64,000 nt of DNA from a bacterium (GTDB lineage Bacteria; Hinthialibacterota; Hinthialibacteria; OLB16), in NCBI GenBank assembly GCA_022072055.1, contig JAJVIK010000023.1:62001-126000 (forward strand), in the 5' to 3' direction. The notes below the pieces were generated by a model, which was given only the letters and a program-made list of their open reading frames with translations, searched no databases and was not told the DNA's origin. Position numbers and translations under genes: made by a program. This document shows, in pieces, positions 1 to 9,014 of this stretch. How positions within the stretch are numbered: position 1 is the stretch's first letter; each line of letters starts with the position of its first letter.

Positions 1-1573
1 GGAACACTCCCCAATCCGCGATTCGACCGGAATACCAGCCGTCATGGGCATGCCAATCCTCGATCAAAGGCGACCCGGCGCCTCGGTTGTCTGATTCGGG
101 AATCGCGATTCTCCCCAATCCGAACACCGACTTGTGGATGCGACCGGCGAGGTCCGACAGAACCTTTCCCGCCACCTCGTAGGCGTCCACATTCTTCCGA
201 GTGATGACGGTTTGATTGCTCGCGCCGTTTGACCACACGACCAGACTGGGGTGGTTCCTAAGGCTCCTGGCCGCCTCAAGGAGCTCCGTGGCGGCTTGGT
301 TTACAAAGTCGGCGCGCGAGAAGTTGTATGGGCCTTCGTGCGCGAGAAGGGGACCCTCCACCCAGGCGAGCAGCCCGAGTTCATCGCAAAGGCTCAGCCA
401 CTTCGAGGACGGAGGTTCATTCGCGAATCTCACCGCGCGGACTCCGGCCTCCTTAAGCGCCGTAAGGTGCGCGCGCGCCAACTCGTCCGACACATTCTCC
501 TCGTGCGGCGGCGACCCCGCCCCGAACAGAAAATAACGGCGCCCATTCAGCAGGAAAACGCCGCGACCTGACTGGAACGTGCGGAAGCCGAAGTCCACCA
601 CTCGGGAATCCGCCTCCCGCGCGCCGACGAGCAACTTGAGTGTGAGACGGTGCAGGTTAGGGGTCTCGGGCGACCAAGCCTTCACCCCGGGAAGGTTAGG
701 GATGGAGAAGGTTTGATGGCGATACTTTCGGCTGTCGAACTGGACCTTTTCCTTGCGCGGACCGTGGACCACTTTGCCGGTGGCCTTCTCCTCGATCAGC
801 ATCTCCAATGTGCTGTTTCCGATGGCGGCCTCGGAAACAGAGACATCCAGCGATAAGCTTTGCAGCTTGGGATTCACGAAGACATCCAGGATCCGCTCCT
901 TGGAGTGGATCGCGAGGGACACCGAGCGATAGATCCCGCCGGCCTCGGTTTCAAGGCCAAGGGGGATTTCGCTCGCAAGGTTGCCCTTCTCCCCTCCGGC
1001 GCTTCGCTTGAGGACCGACTTGTCCGCCACGCGGACCGCGAGGACATTATCTCCGCCGGTCAAAAGGCTCGCCGCGAACTCCAGTTCAAAAGGATCAAAG
1101 GCGCCGAGATGTTTTCCCACGAAGGTCCCGTTCAGCCAGACCGAGGCGCGCGCGGAGACGGCTTCAAATCGGAGCACCCCAACCAGGCTCTGCTTGAGGG
1201 CATCAGTGGCGCCACCCTCCGGGAATAGAGTCTCTGGAACCTGGAAATGCGCGCGGAGCCAAGCTTCCCCGTTGTGGCCGGGAAAAAGCGCCGGGGAACG
1301 CGAAGGGTCCATCCACGGGGAGTCCTCGGAGGGGGTGTCCCAATAACCCGGGACCTTGATCACCGTCCACGAAGCATCCGGGAGGTCCGCCGCGCTATAC
1401 CGCTCGACCAGCTGGGTGTCTGAGAATCGTGAGGCGATTTCTGGACGGATCGGGTGAATCCGCCAATCCCCATCCAGGGAAATCGAACCGGCGAACACCA
1501 GGTGGGGCAGGCACCCGAGGAGAGGAGCGGCAAGGATCCGCCACCTCCCTTGAAACTTCAGGATTCCGCCCAC
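1..1573 (-). CDS. Glycoside hydrolase family 2-like protein, secreted, 3' end outside window
   Basis: The frame is open from a GTG at 1573 to the window edge (524 codons, C-terminus missing). I chose this GTG because GGAGGAG lies 8 nt upstream; it gives a hydrophobic signal peptide (about residues 10-30) before the mature start SISLDGDW. The jelly-roll sugar-binding domain is seen around WLNGTFVGKHLGAFDPFELE, followed by an Ig-like middle domain and the TIM-barrel part with RNHPSLVVWS. In catalytic GH2 enzymes that last motif continues as LGNE, whose Glu is the acid/base; here it reads NGASN, so the Glu is absent at the usual place. It probably acts on oligosaccharides outside the cytoplasm, or only binds them. 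Substrate cannot be told. The family call is firm; activity is doubtful. Confidence 0.8.
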   Translation of the reverse strand, partial: MGGILKFQGRWRILAAPLLGCLPHLVFAGSISLDGDWRIHPIRPEIASRFSDTQLVERYSAADLPDASWTVIKVPGYWDTPSEDSPWMDPSRSPALFPGHNGEAWLRAHFQVPETLFPEGGATDALKQSLVGVLRFEAVSARASVWLNGTFVGKHLGAFDPFELEFAASLLTGGDNVLAVRVADKSVLKRSAGGEKGNLASEIPLGLETEAGGIYRSVSLAIHSKERILDVFVNPKLQSLSLDVSVSEAAIGNSTLEMLIEEKATGKVVHGPRKEKVQFDSRKYRHQTFSIPNLPGVKAWSPETPNLHRLTLKLLVGAREADSRVVDFGFRTFQSGRGVFLLNGRRYFLFGAGSPPHEENVSDELARAHLTALKEAGVRAVRFANEPPSSKWLSLCDELGLLAWVEGPLLAHEGPYNFSRADFVNQAATELLEAARSLRNHPSLVVWSNGASNQTVITRKNVDAYEVAGKVLSDLAGRIHKSVFGLGRIAIPESDNRGAGSPLIEDWHAHDGWYSGRIADWGVF

Positions 1574-1818
1574 TCGCCGCACTCCTCCACATCAGGTGTT
1601 CCGGGTCTCGCGCAATACTAACAAGGATGCTCTCGGGTTGCACCAGTTATCCCCGGTTTTCTCAACCAGAAACAATGTCAGGCAATGCGGCACAACCCAC
1701 GAAAGTTAAAACGCTTTTGAACCGGGGCGCAACCCCGTCGGGGATCGGAAGATCAAAGTCTCCGGTCAAGCGTCGGTTAGCGACTCCCGATTGGTCAGCA
1801 GGAGGCCGGTCGCCGGAA

Positions 1819-4365
1819 TCATTCACCCAGGAGAATCCGGTTGTACTCCGCCACGGCCTCTTTGTATTCGGGAGGAACTGGCCGCTGGAGGAATTCACGC
1901 GCCTTGTCCTCCGCCAGGGTGCCTGAAAGGGCGTTCTGCATGAGCTGGACCTGCGGGGTCGTTAGCGTGACCGTGTCCGGATCGAGCGTGTACTCGCTGG
2001 GGGCGTACTTGCTCGTTGGGGCGGAGGCGGCGCTTTCCCCCTGACGCTTCTCCTGCTTGTCCTTTTCCTTGTCATTGGAGTCGCCGGTGACACCGGCCGC
2101 GCTGGGGCCATCCTCGCTTTCCTGGTCACCGCCCAAGCGAAGCTGATCCTTGGCCGCTTGTTCCGCCTTGGCCTGCTGCTCCGCTTCTTCTCCTTCGGCC
2201 TTGCGGGTCTCCTCGGCGATGGTGTTTTCCACCCTCTCCGCCGAAATCGGCGGTTCTCGTCCGGTCAGATCCTTGTAAGCCTTGGCAATCTCGCGCGCCG
2301 CCCGCTCTCCTTCCTCCCAGGATCGCCGCAGATAAGACTTGTCCGCGGCGTCGTATTGGCGAGCTTGACGATGAACCACCGCCTCCCCTGTCGCCGGTGG
2401 GGCGGCCAGGAGGTCATCGATGGAGATCTCCACGCCCCCCAGGCGTTGGGTCACCATTTCCAGACGGATGGGAAGGTCAGGGGGACGCTCGGGAAGGGCC
2501 ACTTTCGGTGAAGCTTCCTTGGCTGGAGTCGCCCCGGCGGGAACGCCCGCGGGAGCTCCCGGCCCACGTTTGAGATCCTGCGCCGAATTCCAAGCCGAAA
2601 AGGCGGTCTGCGCCGCCAGCTGCATGGTTCGACGCTGGGTCTTCTTCCAGTCGCCCAGGTCGGGTGACTTGGATTCGTTCTCGGCGACGAAGGAGTTCTG
2701 GGACATCTGCTTCCGCAACAGGAAGAAGAGTCGGATCGCGGTGAGCTCATACGGATCCTCGATCACCTCCTCTTCCGGAGTGGTCGAGTCGATCTCCTCG
2801 AAGGACCCGGGGGGCTGGAAGTACAGGCGCCGCGTTTCGTTCCGTTTGCGTCCCGGGATCTGCGGATGGTTGTCCAGCGCCTCAAGGTACAGGCGGCACA
2901 CGGGGCGATTCATCCAGGGTCGCCAATCGAAGAGGAACGTGCTCTCCAGCGCCTTCGACTTGCCATCCAGCTGCGCTATCTGGTGTGTCTGTGTCACCGC
3001 GCCGGGCGATCCCGAATAGAGGAACACGCTCTGAATGCCGACATCGTCCTCGATCCGAAAGCGCAGCGGGATCTTCCCCTTGGGTTTCTTCTCGCTGAAG
3101 TCGATGTCCTCCTTGGGGAAGATCCACTCCACCGTGGGCGGAAGATCGACCAGCACCTGGAGCGGAAACTCCAGATTGCCGCGCAAGGGGACTCCGTCCA
3201 CGCTCGATCCGCTGAGGATGTATGAACCCGCGCTCTCGATCCGAAAGGCTCCCCGCCAGTAGGGATCGGTCTGTCTGCAGGGAATGGGGGCCTCCCCATT
3301 CACGGCGATGTTCACCTCCTTCATCGGTCGGCTCCAGCGCGTCGTCACCTCCACCGTCGATCCGATCGGCGCCATCGCGGCCCCTTGGCCGGTCGGCTGT
3401 GGTTCATGCCCCCGCGCCATGAACTCGGGGTAATAGTAAGTCAACTGAATCTCGGTGAGCTCGGCGGGCGGTTTGACCTGAACCAGGTATTCCACCGATT
3501 CGAGCGGGCCCGCCTGAACCTTGTAGCGAAGGTCCCCCTGCAGATTCTTGAATTCAAACTCGAAGCTGTTGGGAAGACCCTCCCGGGTCTTCATCTCGGC
3601 TGTCTGCTCGGGAAACATCGCCATGTTGTAGGTGATGCTCGCGGTCCAAAAGCCCGGGCCGAGGAGATTGGCCTGCACGGTGAGCGGGTCCCCCTTAAGG
3701 GCCTCCGAAAAGCCGGGCTTGACCACCAACTGGTGCATGGGGCGATAGGGATTGGACAGGAAGTTTCGTTGATACAGATTCCAGGCGTCCCGAGCGGTGA
3801 AAGGCACAAAATGGTCGATGAACAACCAGAGCAGCAGGCTCACCGCCATCACGATGGAGAGCGGCCAGAAATAGACCGGGACAATCCAACGCCAGCGCTT
3901 CTTGGCGTGAATTCGGAGAGTGGCGTCTTCGTAGAACCCGCTGAGCAATTGGCGCGAGGGCTCCAGACACTGTTCCAGAACCGGGTCGGGGGTGGAAAAC
4001 TGGAGGGTGGAGGTCAGGCACTCGTGTAGGTTCGGATCGGCGGACTCCAGGCGGTGCGCCATCCTCTCCATGGACAGCGGGCGTCGAATCCTCGGCCAAG
4101 CCCAGTAGCGCAGCAGGAGCAGCGCGACAAACGTGAAGACCCCATGAAAAACCAGCACCTTGGAGCCGTACGGCGCCCCCTCGAAGGCCCATCGCGCTCC
4201 GATGAAAACTGTCACCTCGAAAAGGAGCAGAAAGGCGATCAGGACCGATGCCACTCGGACCAGGTAGTTGATTCCGACAGCCTTTCTGAGGAAGTCTCGG
4301 ATGGGAGCAAAGGGGGCTCGATCTCGGCGCATCTCTTTTGATCCTACGGACCCAAGGATCATCAT
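1819..4365 (-). CDS. Large membrane-anchored protein with coiled-coil C-terminus, unknown function
   Basis: 848 residues. Two hydrophobic segments lie near residues 35-55 and 70-90 and a third near 190; then a long, probably extracytoplasmic beta-rich part (about 200-520) with YYPEF and sugar/Ig-like strands, and from about 640 a highly charged helical part (EEGERAAREIAKAYKDL, EEAEQQAKAEQAAKDQ) likely to be a coiled coil. This architecture recalls the large TIGR02302/DUF4175-type membrane proteins, but I cannot claim homology. The start could be either of two adjacent ATGs behind GAGAGG, or an ATG 11 codons in. It lies upstream of the GH2-like gene on the same strand, 245 bp away; that gap shows no convincing terminator. 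Function unknown. Confidence 0.75.
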   Translation of the reverse strand: MMILGSVGSKEMRRDRAPFAPIRDFLRKAVGINYLVRVASVLIAFLLLFEVTVFIGARWAFEGAPYGSKVLVFHGVFTFVALLLLRYWAWPRIRRPLSMERMAHRLESADPNLHECLTSTLQFSTPDPVLEQCLEPSRQLLSGFYEDATLRIHAKKRWRWIVPVYFWPLSIVMAVSLLLWLFIDHFVPFTARDAWNLYQRNFLSNPYRPMHQLVVKPGFSEALKGDPLTVQANLLGPGFWTASITYNMAMFPEQTAEMKTREGLPNSFEFEFKNLQGDLRYKVQAGPLESVEYLVQVKPPAELTEIQLTYYYPEFMARGHEPQPTGQGAAMAPIGSTVEVTTRWSRPMKEVNIAVNGEAPIPCRQTDPYWRGAFRIESAGSYILSGSSVDGVPLRGNLEFPLQVLVDLPPTVEWIFPKEDIDFSEKKPKGKIPLRFRIEDDVGIQSVFLYSGSPGAVTQTHQIAQLDGKSKALESTFLFDWRPWMNRPVCRLYLEALDNHPQIPGRKRNETRRLYFQPPGSFEEIDSTTPEEEVIEDPYELTAIRLFFLLRKQMSQNSFVAENESKSPDLGDWKKTQRRTMQLAAQTAFSAWNSAQDLKRGPGAPAGVPAGATPAKEASPKVALPERPPDLPIRLEMVTQRLGGVEISIDDLLAAPPATGEAVVHRQARQYDAADKSYLRRSWEEGERAAREIAKAYKDLTGREPPISAERVENTIAEETRKAEGEEAEQQAKAEQAAKDQLRLGGDQESEDGPSAAGVTGDSNDKEKDKQEKRQGESAASAPTSKYAPSEYTLDPDTVTLTTPQVQLMQNALSGTLAEDKAREFLQRPVPPEYKEAVAEYNRILLGE

Positions 4366-4514
4366 AGCCTCTCGGGGTGTTTTTTCAATGCGAAACTTAC
4401 CCCCTCGGGCCGAGTCCGGAACCGAGATCCCCCGTTCCCCGAACTTGGGGGAGATGGATTCCCTGGGTTGGGTTATACTGGGAAGGTCTCATCCACAAGG
4501 AAAGCCCTCCACGC

Positions 4515-6296
4515 ATGCCGCCGCGCCTTCGCCGCCTGCTCCCACTCGCCGGATTCATTTGCCTCCAAGCCGTTCCCGGATGCCGGGCGGAGAGGGAATC
4601 CGGGGCCCAATTCGACCTATCCGAGAGGGCGCAAATGATTCGCGCCGCTCAAGCGCTCATTCGTGGGGAAACCATTGGAGCCGACCTGTGTCCGAACCGG
4701 ATCGGACAGCACTTTGTGTTTCTTTACAGGCGTGAGGGGCTAGGAGCCGCGCGGATTGCCTCCGGTTCGGGGGAGGGTCTACTGGGAGCCCTTGAGCAAG
4801 CCGCGCGCCCTTTCCGCGCGGATGGGCCGCCTCCAGTCGGCTCCACCGAAACGGTCAAGGTGGAGGTCTCAGTGGAGATCGGAACCCTGGAGGGGCCTGA
4901 GACGCTCGGTGTACGAGGTCTGGATCCCGGGGTTGAGGGGTTGTGGTTTCCGGATCCGTCTTTGGCGCTCTCCGCGGATGAACTCCTTTCCCAGGGCCTT
5001 CTCGATGACAACGGCAGGCCGCGCCCGAAAGAGGTCTCCGATTACCTGGCCTCCGGGCGCCGCTTGGACTTGCCGAATCGCGTCCCGGCGCTTGCCGGGG
5101 AGTCCTTCCAGCGCCTCAAATTCGAGAGCTTCGCCTCGATTCAGGGAGCAACACCGGTTTCCCTTTATCGGGGCAACCCATTGCCGGAGAGGGTGACGCC
5201 GGAGTCGCTTCTGGCCGCCAGTCGCCGGGGCGGGGATTACTTGATCCGTCATCAGGAGGCCGGCGGGGATTTCGGCTACCGATACCTTCCACAGCTGGAC
5301 TCATACGGCAAGGGGTACAACCTCCTGCGTCACGCGGGAACATGTTACTCCCTCTTGCTTCTCTATCAGGTCACTGAGGATGTCCGCTATCTCCTCGGAG
5401 CAAAGCGAGGCATCGAATCGCTCCTCGCTCGCGCCAAAGGTCCACGCGAGGATGAAGAGGCCAAGGACTTCCTTTGCGTCGCCACGAGTGAGGGGAGGGA
5501 AGGGAATCTCGGAGGCTCCGCTTTAGCCGCGCTCGCGGTGAACGAATATGTCCTTGCCACCGGTGATCAAACCTGGCTCCCCAAGGCTCGCGCGCTGGGG
5601 CGATTCCTTCTCCACCAGCAGGAGGAAAGCGGTCATTTCCTTTCAAAGTATTTCTACACCGACCCTCCGGGCGTCCAGTCCGATTCGATCTACTATCCGG
5701 GAGAAGCTGTCCTCGCCTTGGTTCGTCTGCACCAAACCGATGGCGACAAGCGGTGGCTCCAGGCCGCGGAGGAGGGCGCGCGCTGGTTGATCGAGACCCG
5801 GGATGCCGGAAAGGCGGACTCCGACCTCCCCCACGACCACTGGCTGCTGATGGCTCTCAACGAGCTTTACGCCCTCACGCGCACCGAGCTCTACCTCCGC
5901 CACGGCGGGCGCATCGCGGATGAAATCGTGAAGGCGATGCGCCGCGACCCGGAACCGCCGGATTGGATGGGGTCCTTCTATGTTCCCCCACGCTGCACCC
6001 CGACCTCCACACGCGGGGAGGGTTTGGTCGCGGCGTACTACCTCACCCATGTCGCGGGCGCCGTGGAGAACGACTACCTCGAGTCGCTCAAGAGCATGTC
6101 CCAGTATGTCCTCCGTTGTCAGATCAATGAGCTGAACGGCATGTGTCTGCCGGACCCTGGCCGCGCGCTTGGGGGTTTCCGCGCCTCGCTCACCAACTGG
6201 GAGGTGCGTATCGACTATGTCCAGCACGCCATCTCGATGCTTCTCGGACTCAGGGAAATCCTGATGGAGCCGGAGAATGCAGTGACAGCCCCCTAA
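4515..6296 (+). CDS. Predicted lipoprotein with alpha/alpha-toroid (six-hairpin-like) domain
   Basis: 593 residues from the ATG at 4515, preceded by AAGGAAAG. An in-frame ATG 46 codons earlier gives an implausible N-terminus, whereas this start yields a basic-hydrophobic leader ending in a Cys (LQAVPGC), a lipobox-like site. Residues about 30-180 form a domain I do not recognise. From about 220 to the end are helix-hairpin repeats (GGDYLIRHQEAGGDFGYRY, AGTCYSLLLLYQVT, LGGSALAALAVNEY, DHWLLMALNELY) of the kind found in six-hairpin glycosidases, glucuronyl epimerases and terpenoid-cyclase folds. Envelope-located sugar modification is a guess from the fold. A possible -10 (TATACT, 4474-4479) lies 36 nt before the start. 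Confidence 0.75.
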   Translation: MPPRLRRLLPLAGFICLQAVPGCRAERESGAQFDLSERAQMIRAAQALIRGETIGADLCPNRIGQHFVFLYRREGLGAARIASGSGEGLLGALEQAARPFRADGPPPVGSTETVKVEVSVEIGTLEGPETLGVRGLDPGVEGLWFPDPSLALSADELLSQGLLDDNGRPRPKEVSDYLASGRRLDLPNRVPALAGESFQRLKFESFASIQGATPVSLYRGNPLPERVTPESLLAASRRGGDYLIRHQEAGGDFGYRYLPQLDSYGKGYNLLRHAGTCYSLLLLYQVTEDVRYLLGAKRGIESLLARAKGPREDEEAKDFLCVATSEGREGNLGGSALAALAVNEYVLATGDQTWLPKARALGRFLLHQQEESGHFLSKYFYTDPPGVQSDSIYYPGEAVLALVRLHQTDGDKRWLQAAEEGARWLIETRDAGKADSDLPHDHWLLMALNELYALTRTELYLRHGGRIADEIVKAMRRDPEPPDWMGSFYVPPRCTPTSTRGEGLVAAYYLTHVAGAVENDYLESLKSMSQYVLRCQINELNGMCLPDPGRALGGFRASLTNWEVRIDYVQHAISMLLGLREILMEPENAVTAP

Positions 6297-6359
6297 AGGT
6301 TGGAGTTTCCAAGAAGTCGGATTATCAAACCCGGGACTTGGGACAGTCGGGAAAGCTCA

Positions 6360-6757
6360 AAGCGGCGGGCCGGAAGCTGTAAGCCGGATTCTGTCCGCTC
6401 CCCGCGCGGGGGACCGTGACCATCATTCCTCTAGGCCGACCGTTTCCGGCCGGCTCAAGCGACCAACCCGGGACTCGTAACGGGACAGGCCTCCCATGGT
6501 CCCCTATTTGGTCTTGCTGCGGGTGGGGCTTGCCGAGCCGCCGGGTCACCCCGGCGCTGGTGCGCTCTTACCGACGCCATTTCACCCTTACCGGAAAACC
6601 GGCGGTGTCTTTTCTGTGGCGCTTTCCGTAACGCTGGGCTTTGGCCCAACGTCCCTGGGAGTTACCCAGCACCCGGCCTGTCGCAGTCCGGACTTTCCTC
6701 CCCCCAGCTCACCACGATGGGTGGATGGGCGGCGATGGTCCGCTTCCGGCCCGCCGA
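6360..6757 (-). ncRNA. rnpB: RNase P RNA, bacterial type A
   Basis: Catalytic RNA of RNase P, which trims tRNA 5' leaders. Read on the minus strand, the conserved blocks occur in order: GAGGAAAGTCCGGAC (6686-6700), ACAGAAA, GGTAAGGGTGAAA, GGTAAGAGCGCACCAGC, GGCAAGCCCC, AGAGGAATGATGG and the 3' block GACAGAATCCGGCTTACAG (6377-6395). The ends form helix P1: 13 bases at 6743-6755 pair perfectly with 6364-6376 (GGCGGGCCGGAAG). About 398 nt long; the exact 5' and 3' ends are inferred from P1. It fills most of the gene-free stretch 6297-6925. Protein-like frames crossing it are spurious. Confidence 0.96.
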
Positions 6758-6810
6758 CCTTGATCCTACCATTAACCGGGCGGCCCCGCACCCTTCCGCG
6801 CCCCCCCCTG

Positions 6811-6845
6811 GGACAGGCATCCTTGTCCGTCCGCGATGCCTGTCC
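6811..6845. repeat. GACAGGCAT palindromic hairpin
   Basis: An 11-bp perfect inverted repeat (GGACAGGCATC / GATGCCTGTCC, 6811-6821 and 6835-6845) with a 13-nt loop, lying between rnpB and the divergent DUF2961 gene. Its core GACAGGCAT matches the hairpin between the convergent genes at 18652-18679, which suggests a dispersed short palindrome. It has no T-run, so a role as terminator is uncertain. Confidence 0.55.
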
Positions 6846-6925
6846 GACAACATCCCCCACAAGAGTAAAATCGATTAGAATGCCCCCCTTGGGTCCAGTG
6901 ACTTCACCACGGGAGGTTGGACCGG

Positions 6926-8983
6926 ATGAGCCGTTTCATCTCTTTATTGTGCCTTGCGCTCCTCTATTCGAGCGATGGTCTCTCAGCGGGGGAAGATCCC
7001 ATCAGCGCTCCGTACATCTTACGCGCGGATCGGGATAGTCGATCCATTTCGTTTGAGAATCCAGCAGGCGGGAAGGGAGCGGGTGGAAAGGCCGCGAGCA
7101 ACCTCGGAGTCGGACGCAAGGGCGCGCCCGCGAAAAACCTTGCTCCCGGCGAGATGGTCGAACTCTGCGACATCGAGGGGCCGGGCGTCATTCGCCACAT
7201 CTGGATGACCACGAGAGAGGATCCCGAAAACCTGCGAGGGTTGGTGGTGCGGGCCTACTGGGAGGACCAGGAGCACCCTTCCATCGAGTGCCCGGTAGGG
7301 GACTTGATGGGGTTTGCCCATGGGAGAGTGACGGGCTACGAGTCCGCTGTCCATTCGGTTGGCCCTCGCGCGGGAATGAATCTGTGGCTGCCGATGCCCT
7401 TTTCGAGGCGCGCGCGGATGACCCTCACCAACGAGATGCCGCATCGAGGCAGCCGGCTGTTCTACCAGATCGACTATACGCTGGAGGCGGCTCCCGATGT
7501 GGACTTCGGATGTCTGCATGTCCTCTTCCGCCGCGAGAACCCGACCACACTCAAGCAGGACTTTGAAATCTTGCCCAAGCGGAGCGGAAAGGGGCGCTAT
7601 CTCGGGTGCGTGTTGGGGATTCGATCCTTGAATGTCCACGATTGGTGGGGTGAGGGGGAGGTGAAGATCTATCTGGATGGGGACCGCGAGTTCCCGACGA
7701 TCTGCGGGACCGGCTCGGAGGACTATGTCGGGCTTTCCTGGGGGGTCCAGAACGCGGCCTATCGCCACAACGGTTGTAGCCTCAACGAGGGCGGATACAT
7801 TTCAATGTACCGCTGGCACCTCCCTGATCCCGTTTACTGGAACCAGGATTGTCGGGTGACAATCCAGCAGCTCGCCTGGGTCCCCGAGAGTTACGCGGAC
7901 CGTCAAGACGATTGGAGCACGGCCGCCTTCTGGTACGAGCCGATCCCCAGCCGGCCGCTTCCGGCTTTTCCCTCCTTGGAGGAGAGAACCGCAAACCTGC
8001 CCGAAACTTCTCCACTCGCGCGCAAAGGGGGCTCCATCACGGCGCTTGAAGCGGCTCACCTGATGGAGCGGGTGCTTCCCGGATTTGAGGTCACTTCGGT
8101 GAAGCCCTTGGATGAGTCCGGCATGCCCCTATACGAGGTCGAGGGAAAGACCGAGGCGGGAGAGGCGGGCGGGTATGTCAACGCCGAAACCGGTCGAGTG
8201 CTCATTAAGGTTGAGAAGGGGAAACAGCCGGAACGTCTCGACAGAGTGTTGGTGGCGGCCCATCGCGGAGCCAACCGAGCGGCGCCCGAGAACACTCTGG
8301 CCGCAATTCGCAAGGCGGTGGAATTCGGCGCCGATCTGGTCGAGATCGACATCCGCCAGACCAAGGATGGACGTCTCGTTCTGATGCACAACGCCACCCT
8401 GGAAAAGACCACGAACGGCCAAGGAACTGTCAGGGACAAGACCTTGGAGGAACTCAAGGAATTGGACGCGGGATCCTGGTTCGGTCCCGAGTTCCAGGGA
8501 GAACGGATTCCCACTCTGGAGGAAGTCTTTGATGAACTACGAGGCAATGCCTATCCGGACTTTGATTTGAAGTCCGCTTCGCCCGAGGTGTTTGTCGCCG
8601 CGCTTCGCGCCGAACGGGAAAAGACTCCAGACCTCTTCGAGAATTCGGGGTTGTATTGCAGCAATCTCGAACTGCGGCGCCGAGTCGTCGAACTGGAGCC
8701 ACGATTGCGCGTCCGTCACACGGTCCGCAATGGGGAACTCGGACTCGCCTCGGTCCTATCCGAATTCGACCCACCCCTGGTCAATGTGGAATGGGGGGAT
8801 TTCACGGAGGGCCTGATCCGCAAGATCCACGTGGCTGGAAAGAAGGCGGTGGTCAACACCCATGGCCGCCACGACACCGAGTTCAAGATGAAAGCCGCCA
8901 TCGAGGCGGGAGCGGACATCATCATGACCGACCATGTCGACCTGCTTGCGACCTTGCTGAGGGAAACAAGCCCGCGGGAGTAA
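6926..8983 (+). CDS. Secreted DUF2961 (GH172-like) - PepSY - glycerophosphodiester phosphodiesterase fusion
   Basis: 685 residues from ATG 6926, with GGGAGG 9 nt upstream; the signal peptide (MSRFISLLCLALLYSSDGLSAG) supports this start over an in-frame TTG three codons earlier. Residues about 25-365 are DUF2961, related to GH172 difructose-dianhydride/fructofuranosidase enzymes, with the family signature GTGSEDYVG. Residues about 375-430 look like a PepSY module. Residues about 440-685 are a GDPD domain: AAHRG with catalytic-type His446, PENTLAAI, EIDIRQTKDG, LMHNATLEKTTNG and a late AGADIIMTDH. So one secreted polypeptide joins a sugar-ring hydrolase family with a phosphodiesterase, which could act on glycerophosphoryl-substituted glycans. 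The domains are clear; the joint substrate is inference. Confidence 0.85.
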   Translation: MSRFISLLCLALLYSSDGLSAGEDPISAPYILRADRDSRSISFENPAGGKGAGGKAASNLGVGRKGAPAKNLAPGEMVELCDIEGPGVIRHIWMTTREDPENLRGLVVRAYWEDQEHPSIECPVGDLMGFAHGRVTGYESAVHSVGPRAGMNLWLPMPFSRRARMTLTNEMPHRGSRLFYQIDYTLEAAPDVDFGCLHVLFRRENPTTLKQDFEILPKRSGKGRYLGCVLGIRSLNVHDWWGEGEVKIYLDGDREFPTICGTGSEDYVGLSWGVQNAAYRHNGCSLNEGGYISMYRWHLPDPVYWNQDCRVTIQQLAWVPESYADRQDDWSTAAFWYEPIPSRPLPAFPSLEERTANLPETSPLARKGGSITALEAAHLMERVLPGFEVTSVKPLDESGMPLYEVEGKTEAGEAGGYVNAETGRVLIKVEKGKQPERLDRVLVAAHRGANRAAPENTLAAIRKAVEFGADLVEIDIRQTKDGRLVLMHNATLEKTTNGQGTVRDKTLEELKELDAGSWFGPEFQGERIPTLEEVFDELRGNAYPDFDLKSASPEVFVAALRAEREKTPDLFENSGLYCSNLELRRRVVELEPRLRVRHTVRNGELGLASVLSEFDPPLVNVEWGDFTEGLIRKIHVAGKKAVVNTHGRHDTEFKMKAAIEAGADIIMTDHVDLLATLLRETSPRE

Positions 8984-9014
8984 GCCCGCGTCACAATCGT
9001 TTGAGGAGTCTCCG

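Noticed and set aside
6496-7038. Protein-like frames across 6360-6860 on both strands
   Set aside because: The stretch is the RNase P RNA gene and its flank.
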